Assembly: GCA_040221375.1 (NCBI GenBank)
Contig: JAVKEP010000089.1
Span: forward strand, 13,280 to 77,279
DNA from: SHAN690 sp040221375
GTDB taxonomy: Bacteria; Bacteroidota; Bacteroidia; Flavobacteriales_G; Salibacteraceae
Reading direction: 5' to 3'
Length of the DNA: 64,000 bases
In this document: in pieces, positions 8,967 through 17,154 of the stretch
How positions within the stretch are numbered: position 1 is the first letter of the stretch
Layout: every line of letters starts with the position of its first letter
Made by a program: the position numbers and the translations under genes
Notes under the pieces: model-generated
The model's input: the letters and a program-made list of their open reading frames with translations, nothing else
What the model was told of the DNA's origin: nothing
The model's database searches: none

Positions 8967-9758
8967 ATGCGATCCTCAATATTACATCGCTCCCTCATCT
9001 TGGCGACTGTACAGCAACCGTTTCTATCCTTGAAAAATTCCCTATCGATACTTTTCATATTAATGGGAACCTTCGCGCTGGGACAACGGGTCGAAGTGGA
9101 TACGTTTCGCTTGACGCAAAGCGAACGATTCAGTGACCTGCAGTCTGAAAAAATGAACTTTCCTATCGTCCGCACGGGCAACGGTCGCGTAGATTCATTG
9201 ATCAATCTAGACCTGAAAAATAGCGTGACCTCCTCAACTGACCTAAATGCATCCTTGGATTCTGCGTTGTCTAGGTGGGTGGGTGACCAAATCATGTACC
9301 TCGACTTTCAAGTGAGCTTTAACGATGATGGTATCCTCTCTCTGCAAGTCTTTGTAGAAGGTTGCGGTGCGAACTGCTCAGGTTGGACGGAATATTTCAA
9401 CTACTCAACAACGAGCGGCAAGCGATTGGCAATCGGACATGTTGTGGATACAAATGGTGCCTTTCGAGCGTGTGTATACAACGATAAAGCCGTACAATAC
9501 GCGAACGAAAAAAGAAAACTTTCAATGCTGGTCAATGACCCTGAATCAGACTTCGACCCTTCCCTGTATGCCCTGGTCTTAGAGCGATACGAAGACTGTG
9601 AAAATTCCTTCCGCTTAGCAAGTTTTGTCATACATCCTCACCACATCGAGGTCATAGCGCATTGTTATTTGCCAAACGCCTTGAAGCACTTGACCCCTGA
9701 GATCTCTTTGCGTTATGACAAAGCTGCTATCGAACCCTACTTAACAAAAGAACCGTAA
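8967..9758 (+). CDS. Secreted DUF3298/RsiV-like protein
   Basis: The mature region has the strands YLDFQVSFNDDGILSLQVFV and YFNYSTTSGKRLAIGHVVD typical of DUF3298/DUF4163-like exported proteins, which are usually anti-sigma or cell-wall associated in other phyla. ATG 8967 gives a long leader. A TTG at 9030 gives a cleaner signal peptide (KNSLSILFILMGTFALGQ) and is probably the true start. Four or more cysteines (CGANC, ACVYN, YEDCEN) suggest disulfides outside the cytoplasm. Function unknown. Confidence 0.7.
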   Translation: MRSSILHRSLILATVQQPFLSLKNSLSILFILMGTFALGQRVEVDTFRLTQSERFSDLQSEKMNFPIVRTGNGRVDSLINLDLKNSVTSSTDLNASLDSALSRWVGDQIMYLDFQVSFNDDGILSLQVFVEGCGANCSGWTEYFNYSTTSGKRLAIGHVVDTNGAFRACVYNDKAVQYANEKRKLSMLVNDPESDFDPSLYALVLERYEDCENSFRLASFVIHPHHIEVIAHCYLPNALKHLTPEISLRYDKAAIEPYLTKEP

Positions 9759-10234
9759 CTCACCGTGACGCTGCTTGATTTTTGATCGTAAAAAGTCAAA
9801 AATTACGTGCAAGAAACCAACGCATTCAACGGCATGAAATGGCGCTTTCGAACAATAAAAGCACACTGACAGGTACCTTCTCTTGATTCGGCTTCAAATC
9901 AAGGGCATCCCGAAGGCGAAGTTATTATTGGGGAAAATGACCACAATCCCAAAAACAAGCCTTGTCTGCGGATTTAGCAAGCCAGAGCTTACAGAGCAAT
10001 GCCTCCTACTTTGGGAGGACCAACTGTTTGCTAGTCAATATCGCCATTACACAACATGTAGGGATCACGGCTGCTCAAAAGGCTTGCTTCAATCCATTGG
10101 AACCTCGAAGTATGTACTGTACGACAGCTTTGATCTGGTCATAAAGATTTATAAAATCATCAATGAATCCATTGAATAGCAGCATCTATACCGTCGACTG
10201 CATTAACCTTGTAGAATAATCCGTTAACATAGCC
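9759..10234. other. Intergenic stretch, no supported gene
   Basis: The 476 bases hold an AT-rich inverted repeat at 9778-9803 (ATTTTTGA / TCAAAAAT, 10-nt loop) shortly after the preceding stop, which may help end transcription. Short overlapping frames at 9883-10179 have no recognisable motif and mixed composition, so they are not called. Some of this could be decayed coding DNA. Confidence 0.45.
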
Positions 10235-10744
10235 ATGGGAAAAGTAGACATCCGACAATCGATTGAGATCAACGTAAGCGCCAACAAGGCATGGGAAGTG
10301 ATCGGCCCCAACTTTCTTAACATTGCCGATTGGGGAAGGGGCGTTAAAAAGTCGTGGAACAACGAGGCCTTGAAAGCTAACCATGACGGCGCTCCGGCAG
10401 GAGGTCGGTTTTGTGATCTTGGCACCTATGGCATAGTGGAAGAAAGCATCTTGCACTACGATCGCACAGGGCGTGAGATCACGTGGTCAGCCAAAAGTGA
10501 CAAGCTGCCTGGGTTCATTAAAAACCTCCAAAATGCGCTGAAAGTAGAAGCATTGGATGCAAATACATGCAGGGCCACAACAAACATCACGGCAGATGCT
10601 GCGGGAATCGGAGGATTGTTGATGGGAGGAATGGTTAAGAAAAATTTTTCCAAACAACTAGGAGGGTTCATCAAGGATTGGAAATCTTACGCAGAAACCG
10701 GTGAGGCGTCCGAAGCTAAGAAAAGAGAATTGAAACGAGACTGA
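10235..10744 (+). CDS. SRPBCC (START/Bet v1-like) family protein
   Basis: A 169-aa soluble protein with the SRPBCC start pattern IRQSIEINVSANKAWEVI, a central RFCDLGTYGIVEESILHYD, and a C-terminal helix ahead of FIKDWKSYAE. This fold binds hydrophobic ligands in polyketide cyclases, lipid carriers and related proteins; here the ligand is unknown. ATG 10235 fits the domain edge well. Next gene downstream starts 47 bp later on the same strand. Confidence 0.82.
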   Translation: MGKVDIRQSIEINVSANKAWEVIGPNFLNIADWGRGVKKSWNNEALKANHDGAPAGGRFCDLGTYGIVEESILHYDRTGREITWSAKSDKLPGFIKNLQNALKVEALDANTCRATTNITADAAGIGGLLMGGMVKKNFSKQLGGFIKDWKSYAETGEASEAKKRELKRD

Positions 10745-10791
10745 CATGAGCAGTAAGCCACTGAATACATCTCGGCAAAAAAGGTAGCCAT

Positions 10792-11799
10792 ATGCAGGCG
10801 AAGCCTAGCTCCAAAAGAAAACCTCTTGTAACGGCGAAATCCTTAACGCTACACTTTAATGCTACGAGCGTGCATCGGAGGGTCAAGGACTGGATCATCC
10901 TCTTGGCTCTTGTGTTTTCGTTTGCACAGTCTTATAGCCAAGCAACAGGGTATGCGCAGTCAAACGGTGTCAATATTTACTATCAAACCGTAGGGGAAGG
11001 CACGCCAATTTTAGTAATCAATGGAGGACCAGGTTTTAGCAGTGAAGGCTTTCTGACTATTGCAGAAGAGATCGCGTCCTTCGAATGTCAGGCTATACTA
11101 TACGACCAACGAGGCACAGGAAAATCTGAAATGACCGTAATCGATAGTTCTACCGTCACCATGGACTTGATGGTACAGGACATGGAGGCGCTCAGGACGA
11201 AGCTGGGCTTGGATTCATGGATATTATTTGGTCATTCCTTTGGTGGCATGATGGCCAACTACTACGCCTCCAAACACCCTGAGCATGTTTCAGCGATCAT
11301 CCATTCATCGTCGGGCGGGGTCGATTTGTTTTTGCTCGAGAACGCACGGGAAAATCTGTATGCAAGACTATCCCCAGAGGAAATTGATTCGCTGACCTAT
11401 TGGCGACAACGCTACACGGAGAGTGAATTGGAGGAAGACCGTCGCAGGTACAACCATTACTTGGCCACGGCGTACGTATACCATGAAACCCATGTTCCAC
11501 TTGTCACAGAGCGCCTTTTACTCGGCAACCTCACCCTGAATCGCTTGGTTTGGACGGACATGCGAAGGATCAACTACGATTGCAAATCATCCCTACGCTC
11601 CTTCCATCAGCCTGTTCTGATTCTTCAAGGTGGGCAAGATGTGATTCCAAAAGAGGTAGGGCTGAGAGCGAAGGACGTTTTTTCAAATTCCGAACTCGTA
11701 TTTCTCGATGAATGTGGACATTACGGTTGGCTGGACCAGAAAGAAGCCTACCTCAGTGAAATCCAATCGTTCCTCAAGAAGCTAGAGAAAGGCCACTAA
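10792..11799 (+). CDS. Exported alpha/beta hydrolase, proline iminopeptidase-like (S33)
   Basis: An alpha/beta hydrolase with NGGPG (oxyanion region, usually HGGPG in family S33), YDQRGTGKSE, nucleophile elbow GHSFGGMM and the late Asp/His pair in GGQDV and ECGHYGW. A hydrophobic segment DWIILLALVFSFAQSYSQA shows export. The given ATG 10792 leaves a 26-residue basic leader before it; a GTG at 10870 would give a normal signal peptide and is a strong alternative start. It may release N-terminal residues from peptides, but esterase activity is equally possible. Confidence 0.83.
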   Translation: MQAKPSSKRKPLVTAKSLTLHFNATSVHRRVKDWIILLALVFSFAQSYSQATGYAQSNGVNIYYQTVGEGTPILVINGGPGFSSEGFLTIAEEIASFECQAILYDQRGTGKSEMTVIDSSTVTMDLMVQDMEALRTKLGLDSWILFGHSFGGMMANYYASKHPEHVSAIIHSSSGGVDLFLLENARENLYARLSPEEIDSLTYWRQRYTESELEEDRRRYNHYLATAYVYHETHVPLVTERLLLGNLTLNRLVWTDMRRINYDCKSSLRSFHQPVLILQGGQDVIPKEVGLRAKDVFSNSELVFLDECGHYGWLDQKEAYLSEIQSFLKKLEKGH

Positions 11800-11919
11800 G
11801 AAGAAAGGCTTAGCCTCAGCTGAGACAACTTTAGCCTTGAATCCTCTGCATTCAGATCATCAAAATAGTTTTAGTTTTAATCCTGGGCAACACATCCCTA
11901 AAGCGGTAAACGATGATTC

Positions 11920-12348
11920 ATGGAAAAGCTGGTTGTAAGAACAAGTCCTGAAGTAAAGAATGTATTTGACAAATATCCTGAACGGGTCAAGAGCAAGATG
12001 CTGGCACTGAGGGATATTGTGCTTGAAACCGCCGAGGAAACCGAAGGGATTTCTCACGTGGAAGAAACGCTAAAATGGGGAGAACCGAGCTAGGTGACGA
12101 AGGACGGTAGCACGCTAAGGATGGATTGGAAACCAAAGACTCCTGATCAGTACTGCCTGTACTTTAAATGCACCAGTCGATTGGTTGAGACTTTTAAATT
12201 AGTGCACAAGGGGCGCTTTGATTTCGAAGGAAATCGGGCCATCGTTTTTAGGCCTAATACCACCGTGCCAAAGAAAGAGCTGAAACAATGCATAACGGCT
12301 GCCTTGACCTACCACAAGGTTAAAAAACTGCATACCTTGGGCTTGTAA
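11920..12348 (+). pseudogene. DUF1801-like gene interrupted by in-frame TAG
   Basis: From ATG 11920 the frame reads a DUF1801-like protein (MEKLVVRTSPEVKNVFDKYP ... ETLKWGEPS), meets TAG at 12091-12093 (codon 58), then continues in the same frame VTKDGSTLRMDWK ... FEGNRAIVF ... YHKVKKLHTLGL to the stop at 12346. In the family the residue after EPS is normally tyrosine, so a TAC/TAT to TAG change explains the break. The second part could be translated alone from GTG 12094. DUF1801 is a small domain of unknown role. Either a recent pseudogene, a readthrough site or a sequence error. Confidence 0.82.
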
Positions 12349-12826
12349 GTAAGAATTGCTTCTTTTACTTCATGCGAGCTGCTCACTATAAGCTCGAAAT
12401 AAGGTATGTGATACGCAGTTGTCATGGTAAAGTGTATCTATCCTCATTGGCACAAAGGGATTTGGAGTGAAATTAGGATTTGTTCGAACATCGCAGCCGA
12501 AGCCACGGGTATAACCCAAGCTTAGATCACAACACTTATAAATACCTTTGTTGTGCTCGCTAATGTCAAATAGATGGAGCTAAAAACGTTGTATATATTC
12601 TTTCAAGCTCTTCCAAGTACCGATTTGATACCCGTTTTATTGTGGGACATCGAAGTCCGAAGGACGAGATCGAAGAATTTGAATTCGCTGCGGCATTTAA
12701 GAAGGTTAGAGGCATCAATAAATGAAGGAGAGAGCGTCAACCATTTTTCTACTCAACTTTTCCATTGAAGATGAAACTACTTAGTCTTCTTTTCACCCTT
12801 GTTCAACCCTTTGAGCTCAATGCGTT
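12349..12826. other. Gene-poor stretch with a possible coding remnant
   Basis: No complete gene is supported. A frame at 12570-12725 with no ATG reads about 51 codons with protein-like composition, including FDTRFIVGHRSP and EIEEFEFAAAFKK, ending TGA. It could be the 3' remnant of a decayed gene. It is preceded in frame by TAA and has no family I recognise. Confidence 0.35.
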
Positions 12827-13423
12827 TTGAAAAAGCAAAGCAATAAGCTTGCAGGCGCAAGCATACTAGCGGCTGTTGCGGCTTCGCTGTGCTGCATCAC
12901 ACCTGTTTTGGCGATTTTATCTGGCGTGACAGGAATTGCCGCTACCTTCTCATGGATTGAACCCGCCAGACCTTTTCTGATTGCAACGACCATCCTCGTA
13001 CTGCTATTTGCCTGGTACCAATTATTGAAACCGAGAACCGCGGAAGAAATGGATTGCGATTGTGAAACCGACGATCAAAAGCCGTTCATACAAGGCAAAG
13101 CATTTTTAGGAATGGTTACAGTTTTCGCCGCCTTGATGTTGGCTTTCCCATACTACTCATTCGTGTTCTATCCAAGTAATCCCCCCAGCGTGATTACCAC
13201 CCAGGAAGGAACTTTGACTAATGCTGAATTTAAGGTAGAAGGAATGACCTGCGCTGCGTGCGAAGACCATATCAGGCATGCCGTTTCCAGCCTCAGCGGC
13301 ATCCAATCGGTTGATGCCAGTTTTACAGCCGGTAGCGCAACCGTCTCATTTGATCCAACACGAACCACCGAGGAGGAAATTTTCGACGCCATCCACTCCA
13401 CCGGATATACCGTCAAAAAGTAA
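12827..13423 (+). CDS. merTP: MerTP-like mercuric ion transport protein
   Basis: A 198-aa fusion of a MerT-like membrane part and a MerP-like metal-binding domain. The N-terminal half has three hydrophobic segments, with the paired cysteines SLCCITPVLA in the first, as in MerT, and a second pair DCDCE in the loop. The C-terminal domain carries the heavy-metal-associated motif GMTCAACEDH. MerT and MerP carry Hg(II) into the cell. The start is TTG 12827. It is followed 2 bp later by a GDCCVxC gene, the usual partner in flavobacteria. No merA or merR is nearby. Confidence 0.88.
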   Translation: MKKQSNKLAGASILAAVAASLCCITPVLAILSGVTGIAATFSWIEPARPFLIATTILVLLFAWYQLLKPRTAEEMDCDCETDDQKPFIQGKAFLGMVTVFAALMLAFPYYSFVFYPSNPPSVITTQEGTLTNAEFKVEGMTCAACEDHIRHAVSSLSGIQSVDASFTAGSATVSFDPTRTTEEEIFDAIHSTGYTVKK

Positions 13424-13425
13424 TC

Positions 13426-13632
13426 ATGGAAATCACTACTACTTCTACCATCACGTGCCCCCGTTGTGGATTTCAAAAAGAAGAATTCATGCCCATTGAT
13501 GCATGCGCCTTTTTTTACGAGTGCACCCAATGCCATGTGGTTCTTAAACCGAACCAAGGCGATTGTTGCGTGTACTGCTCCTTTGGAAGCGTTCCTTGCC
13601 CGCCCGTTCAAGCGGAAAAAAATTGTTGTTAG
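13426..13632 (+). CDS. GDCCVxC-domain protein
   Basis: A 68-aa cysteine-rich protein. It has a zinc-ribbon-like CPRCG, a central CTQCH and the family motif GDCCVYCSFGSVPCPP, ending CC. Homologues are found next to merTP, and some are known or predicted to carry selenocysteine in this motif; here all positions are plain Cys codons. It probably handles Hg or another soft metal in the cytoplasm together with MerTP. ATG 13426 is 2 bp after the MerTP stop, so the two are co-transcribed. Metal specificity is inference. Confidence 0.85.
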   Translation: MEITTTSTITCPRCGFQKEEFMPIDACAFFYECTQCHVVLKPNQGDCCVYCSFGSVPCPPVQAEKNCC

Positions 13633-13757
13633 TTTACGTCGAAATATTCTGAAGAAACGACGGTGGAAAAGCTGTCAATAAGAACTTAAACACTTTGCGC
13701 TTGAAAAATTAAGCGACAAGAAAGCAAGTCCCCTCTTTTGCCATTAACTTGCGCTCC

Positions 13758-14804
13758 ATGGCTACTGTCCGATGGAAGCAATACGCATTGAAGTTCAAAC
13801 AACCCAGCGGGACCTCTAGAGGCGTACTCACTACCAAGCATTCCTTCTTCTTCCTGAGCGATGATCCATCGTTTGAATATCCGGCCATAGGTGAATGCAG
13901 TTTAATCGAAGGCTTGAGTCCCGATCCCAGCGAATCCTACTTTACTACTCTCGATGCAGTATGCGCTTTCTTGGGTGGAAAAAGCGACGCCCTTCCCGAT
14001 CTCACTGCCTTTCCATCGATCCAAATGGGCGTGGAGACCCTTGAAAAAGACATCGCGTCCAGCGGCTCGAAGAAGCTCTTCGATCACGCGTTCACCCAAG
14101 GCAGAGAAGGAATGCAAATCAACGGCTTGGTTTGGATGGGCGACCGCGCGTTCATGCGTAAACAGATCATCGATAAATTAGAAGCGGGATTCGACTGCAT
14201 CAAAATGAAAATTGGCGCCATCGACTTTGAAACCGAATTGGAATTGCTCAAGTTCATCCGAAACGAATTTGGCCACGACATAGAACTGCGCGTCGACGCC
14301 AACGGAGCATTCTCCATGGAAGACGCCCTCATCAAACTCGAAAAACTGGCCTCCTACCGCCTGCATTCCATTGAGCAACCCATTCAGCAAGGACACTGGG
14401 AAAGCATGGCGTTTCTCTGCGAAAAAAGTCCTGTACCCATAGCATTGGACGAAGAGCTTATCGGCATACAACCGCTGAGGGTCAAGCGAACTTTACTGGA
14501 AACAATTCGCCCAGCGTACATCATCCTAAAACCTTCTTTACACGGAGGCATGCAAGGTTCGGACGAATGGATCGCTATTGCCAACGAACTCGGCGTGAAT
14601 TGGTGGATTACGTCTGCCTTGGAAAGCAATGTAGGGCTCAATGCGATCGCACAATACGCATTCTCATATAAGGTTGACCTGCCACAAGGATTGGGCACTG
14701 GCGGTCTTTACAGCAACAATTTCGAATCTCCTCTGTATCTTCAAGGCCAGATCATTCGTTTTAAACCCGACCAAAGTTGGGATCTTAGAGCTATCATACC
14801 ATGA
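13758..14804 (+). CDS. menC: o-Succinylbenzoate synthase-like enolase-superfamily enzyme
   Basis: Enolase-superfamily fold. It has the catalytic lysine strand CIKMKIGA, the metal ligands in LRVDANGAFSMEDA, SIEQPIQQG and ALDEELIG, and the second catalytic lysine near YIILKPSLHGG. OSB synthase dehydrates SHCHC to o-succinylbenzoate in menaquinone synthesis, and the next gene is menE-like, which fixes the assignment. ATG 13758 is preferred to TTG 13749. The stop overlaps the menE start (ATGA). Confidence 0.9.
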   Translation: MATVRWKQYALKFKQPSGTSRGVLTTKHSFFFLSDDPSFEYPAIGECSLIEGLSPDPSESYFTTLDAVCAFLGGKSDALPDLTAFPSIQMGVETLEKDIASSGSKKLFDHAFTQGREGMQINGLVWMGDRAFMRKQIIDKLEAGFDCIKMKIGAIDFETELELLKFIRNEFGHDIELRVDANGAFSMEDALIKLEKLASYRLHSIEQPIQQGHWESMAFLCEKSPVPIALDEELIGIQPLRVKRTLLETIRPAYIILKPSLHGGMQGSDEWIAIANELGVNWWITSALESNVGLNAIAQYAFSYKVDLPQGLGTGGLYSNNFESPLYLQGQIIRFKPDQSWDLRAIIP

Positions 14805-15907
14805 GCGACACACCCGAATGGAAAAAATACAAAAGCCTCTCAATCGACGGGCGAAAACGCTCGCTTCACGAATGGAGAGCGTATGCACAACAGCAATTGC
14901 AAGAAGGCTATGGCATCGGTGACTTAGAAGACATCTTGGAATTCGTTGTGGACTGGAGCAGTACAAAAGAGTGGATTCCAGCCCGAACCTCAGGGAGTAC
15001 AGGGCGGCCCAAGAACATTAAAATCAGAAAGGAACATATACTGGCCAGCGCGAAACGCACCCTGGATTTTCTCGGTTTGAAACCTGGTGATAGCGCATTG
15101 CTCTGCATGCCCAACCGGTTTATCGGTGGAAAAATGATGATTGCCCGATCCATCATCGGAGACTTGGATTTGCACATTGCTGACACCACTGCTATGCCAG
15201 AATTGCCAAAAGGAAAAAGCATCGACTTCGCTGCCGTGGTACCCATGCAGCTGTACAACATCACTGAAGATGAAGAGGCCACCGATCGGTGGAAAAAAGT
15301 GAAAAAAATCATCGTCGGTGGTGGACAAGTAGACCCTCGTCTAGAAGAACGAGTTGGCAAATGGCCCAATGAGATTTACGAGTCGTTTGGCATGACCGAG
15401 ACGATTTCACATGTAGCCCTCAGGCGCATCAATGGCAAAGATCGAAGCGCCCCATTTCAAGTGCTGGACGGCATTGAGATCGAAATGGACGAACGTGGAT
15501 GCTTGGTGTTAAAATCGGATCTGTTGCCTCAGAATCCATTGGTCACGAATGACATCATTAACATGGAAACCGAACGGGCCTTTCACTGGGTGGGAAGGGC
15601 CGACAACATGATCAACAGCGGAGGCGTGAAGATCATTCCTGAAGTGATTGAAAAATTGGCCAAACACTACCTGAATACAAAGTTTTTCTTCACAGGACTC
15701 CCAGATGAAAAATTAGGTGAGCGCGTAGTATTGGTCATCGAAAGCCAAATAATGAGTGCTGAAGACCAAGAAGAATTGATGACCGATCTGAAAAAGGATC
15801 TGCATAAGCACGAGCTTCCCAAGGAAATCATTTTTCTAGACGCATTTGCCGAAACAGAAAATGGCAAGCTCAACCGGAAAAAGACGATCAGCCTCATCCC
15901 AAAGTAA
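14801..15907 (+). CDS. menE: o-Succinylbenzoate-CoA ligase-like AMP-forming enzyme
   Basis: ANL-superfamily adenylating enzyme of 368 aa, the short form seen in Bacteroidota. It shows the P-loop RTSGSTGRPKNIKI, the A5 motif YESFGMTETISH, the A7-like GRADNMINSGGVKI and a C-terminal catalytic lysine in ENGKLNRKK. It would activate o-succinylbenzoate as its CoA thioester in menaquinone synthesis. It is translationally coupled to menC. The rest of the men genes are not in the window. Confidence 0.9.
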   Translation: MSDTPEWKKYKSLSIDGRKRSLHEWRAYAQQQLQEGYGIGDLEDILEFVVDWSSTKEWIPARTSGSTGRPKNIKIRKEHILASAKRTLDFLGLKPGDSALLCMPNRFIGGKMMIARSIIGDLDLHIADTTAMPELPKGKSIDFAAVVPMQLYNITEDEEATDRWKKVKKIIVGGGQVDPRLEERVGKWPNEIYESFGMTETISHVALRRINGKDRSAPFQVLDGIEIEMDERGCLVLKSDLLPQNPLVTNDIINMETERAFHWVGRADNMINSGGVKIIPEVIEKLAKHYLNTKFFFTGLPDEKLGERVVLVIESQIMSAEDQEELMTDLKKDLHKHELPKEIIFLDAFAETENGKLNRKKTISLIPK

Positions 15908-15930
15908 ATTTTCTGTCTTCTACTCAAGCA

Positions 15931-17148
15931 TCATTCAACGTCGAATGACTCGGTCTTTCTGCGCTTTCTTTCGTTGACAATCATCGTGAATTCCTTGCCC
16001 ATCTGACCGGCGATGGCAGTATTTTCTTTGGCCCTGCGGATGAGGTACGGTAGCGTTGCTCGAACCGGTCCGTAAGGCAAGTATTTAGACACATTGTATC
16101 CGGATGCAGCCAGGTTGAAACTCATATAATCGCTCATTCCAAACAACTGAGAGAAATAGATGTGTGGATGGTTGTTTTGTAAGCCATGTTCAGCCATTAG
16201 CTCCGTGAGGTAAATGGAACTTTCTTCGTTATGCGTGCCGGCGCAAATCTCAACCCAATCGATGTTTTCCACGCTGAGCTTCAGTGCCGCATTGTAATCC
16301 CGATCCGTCGCCGCCTTATCGGGCTGTATCGGCGTCGGATAGCCTTTCTCACCTGCCCGGGAATGTTCCTTATCCAAATAAGCCCCACGCACGATTTTCA
16401 CGCCGATTTTGAAGCCTTCTCGCCTTCCCCGTTCAATCAAATTGTGGTAGTAGACTAGGCGGTCGTGCCGAAACATTTGTATGGTTTGAAAGATGATGGC
16501 TCGCTCCTGATTGTATCGGGCCATCATGCTCTCCACCAAGCGATCGATTGCCTCTTGAATCCAACTTTCCTCGGCGTCAACATACAGAGGCGTTCCGTAA
16601 TCATATGCGGCTTGACATATGCGTTCGAAGCGCTGATGGAGGTGTTGGGTCGCCAATTTTTCTGCTTCACTTAGTCCCTCCCCAGAAGAAAGCTTCTCGA
16701 GCAGCGCATTGGAGGCAATGCCACTGACCTTGATGCACGAAACAGGAATGTTGGGGTTGTCCTTGGCCAATTGTATGATTCGTACGATCTCTGTCTCGGT
16801 CTTCCCAAACTCTATCTCTCTTTCCTGTCCTTCAACAGAATAATCGAGGATGGCACCGATGCCGTTAACGCCGAGTTTTTCAACCGCACGCAATGACTCA
16901 AGTATGGTTTCACCTCCGCAAAACACACGAAAGATGGTCGGTTTAACGATCCAGCTCAAGGGAATGCGCCATTTCAATGCGAATTCTGCCAGACGCGTCC
17001 CTAAGGCCGTGAACCACTCCTTGTTCATGAACCGAAATATCCAATAGGAAAACCTCAGTTCACTGTCACTCAGGTGTGCAAAAGCGGTTGAAAAGTCCTT
17101 AAAGCTTAAAGGAGGGAATTCGCTGTGTTTTGTCTGCGGTTTATCCAT
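15931..17148 (-). CDS. Proline dehydrogenase
   Basis: A 405-aa FAD-dependent proline dehydrogenase with the TIM-barrel motifs FCGGETILES, YVDAEESWIQ, GVKIVRGAYLDKE (FAD/proline site), EICAGTHNEES and the C-terminal SKYLPYGPVRATLPYLIRRA signature with both catalytic arginines. It oxidises proline to pyrroline-5-carboxylate and passes electrons to quinone. It is monofunctional: no P5C dehydrogenase domain. It lies 6 bp after the M1 peptidase gene on the same strand and may share its transcript. Confidence 0.94.
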   Translation of the reverse strand: MDKPQTKHSEFPPLSFKDFSTAFAHLSDSELRFSYWIFRFMNKEWFTALGTRLAEFALKWRIPLSWIVKPTIFRVFCGGETILESLRAVEKLGVNGIGAILDYSVEGQEREIEFGKTETEIVRIIQLAKDNPNIPVSCIKVSGIASNALLEKLSSGEGLSEAEKLATQHLHQRFERICQAAYDYGTPLYVDAEESWIQEAIDRLVESMMARYNQERAIIFQTIQMFRHDRLVYYHNLIERGRREGFKIGVKIVRGAYLDKEHSRAGEKGYPTPIQPDKAATDRDYNAALKLSVENIDWVEICAGTHNEESSIYLTELMAEHGLQNNHPHIYFSQLFGMSDYMSFNLAASGYNVSKYLPYGPVRATLPYLIRRAKENTAIAGQMGKEFTMIVNERKRRKTESFDVE

Positions 17149-17154
17149 CGCTCG

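Noticed and set aside
9883..10179. 98-codon frame between the DUF3298-like and SRPBCC genes
   Set aside because: No recognisable motif, mixed composition and other open frames over the same bases; not enough to call a gene.
2151..12348. Stop codon reassignment to explain the in-frame TAA and TAG
   Set aside because: TAA and TAG both end many intact genes in the window, so the standard code is in use; single-gene decay or sequence error is simpler.
12574..12768. 64-codon frame starting MELKTLYIFF
   Set aside because: It is out of frame with the better remnant at 12570-12725 and has no family features.
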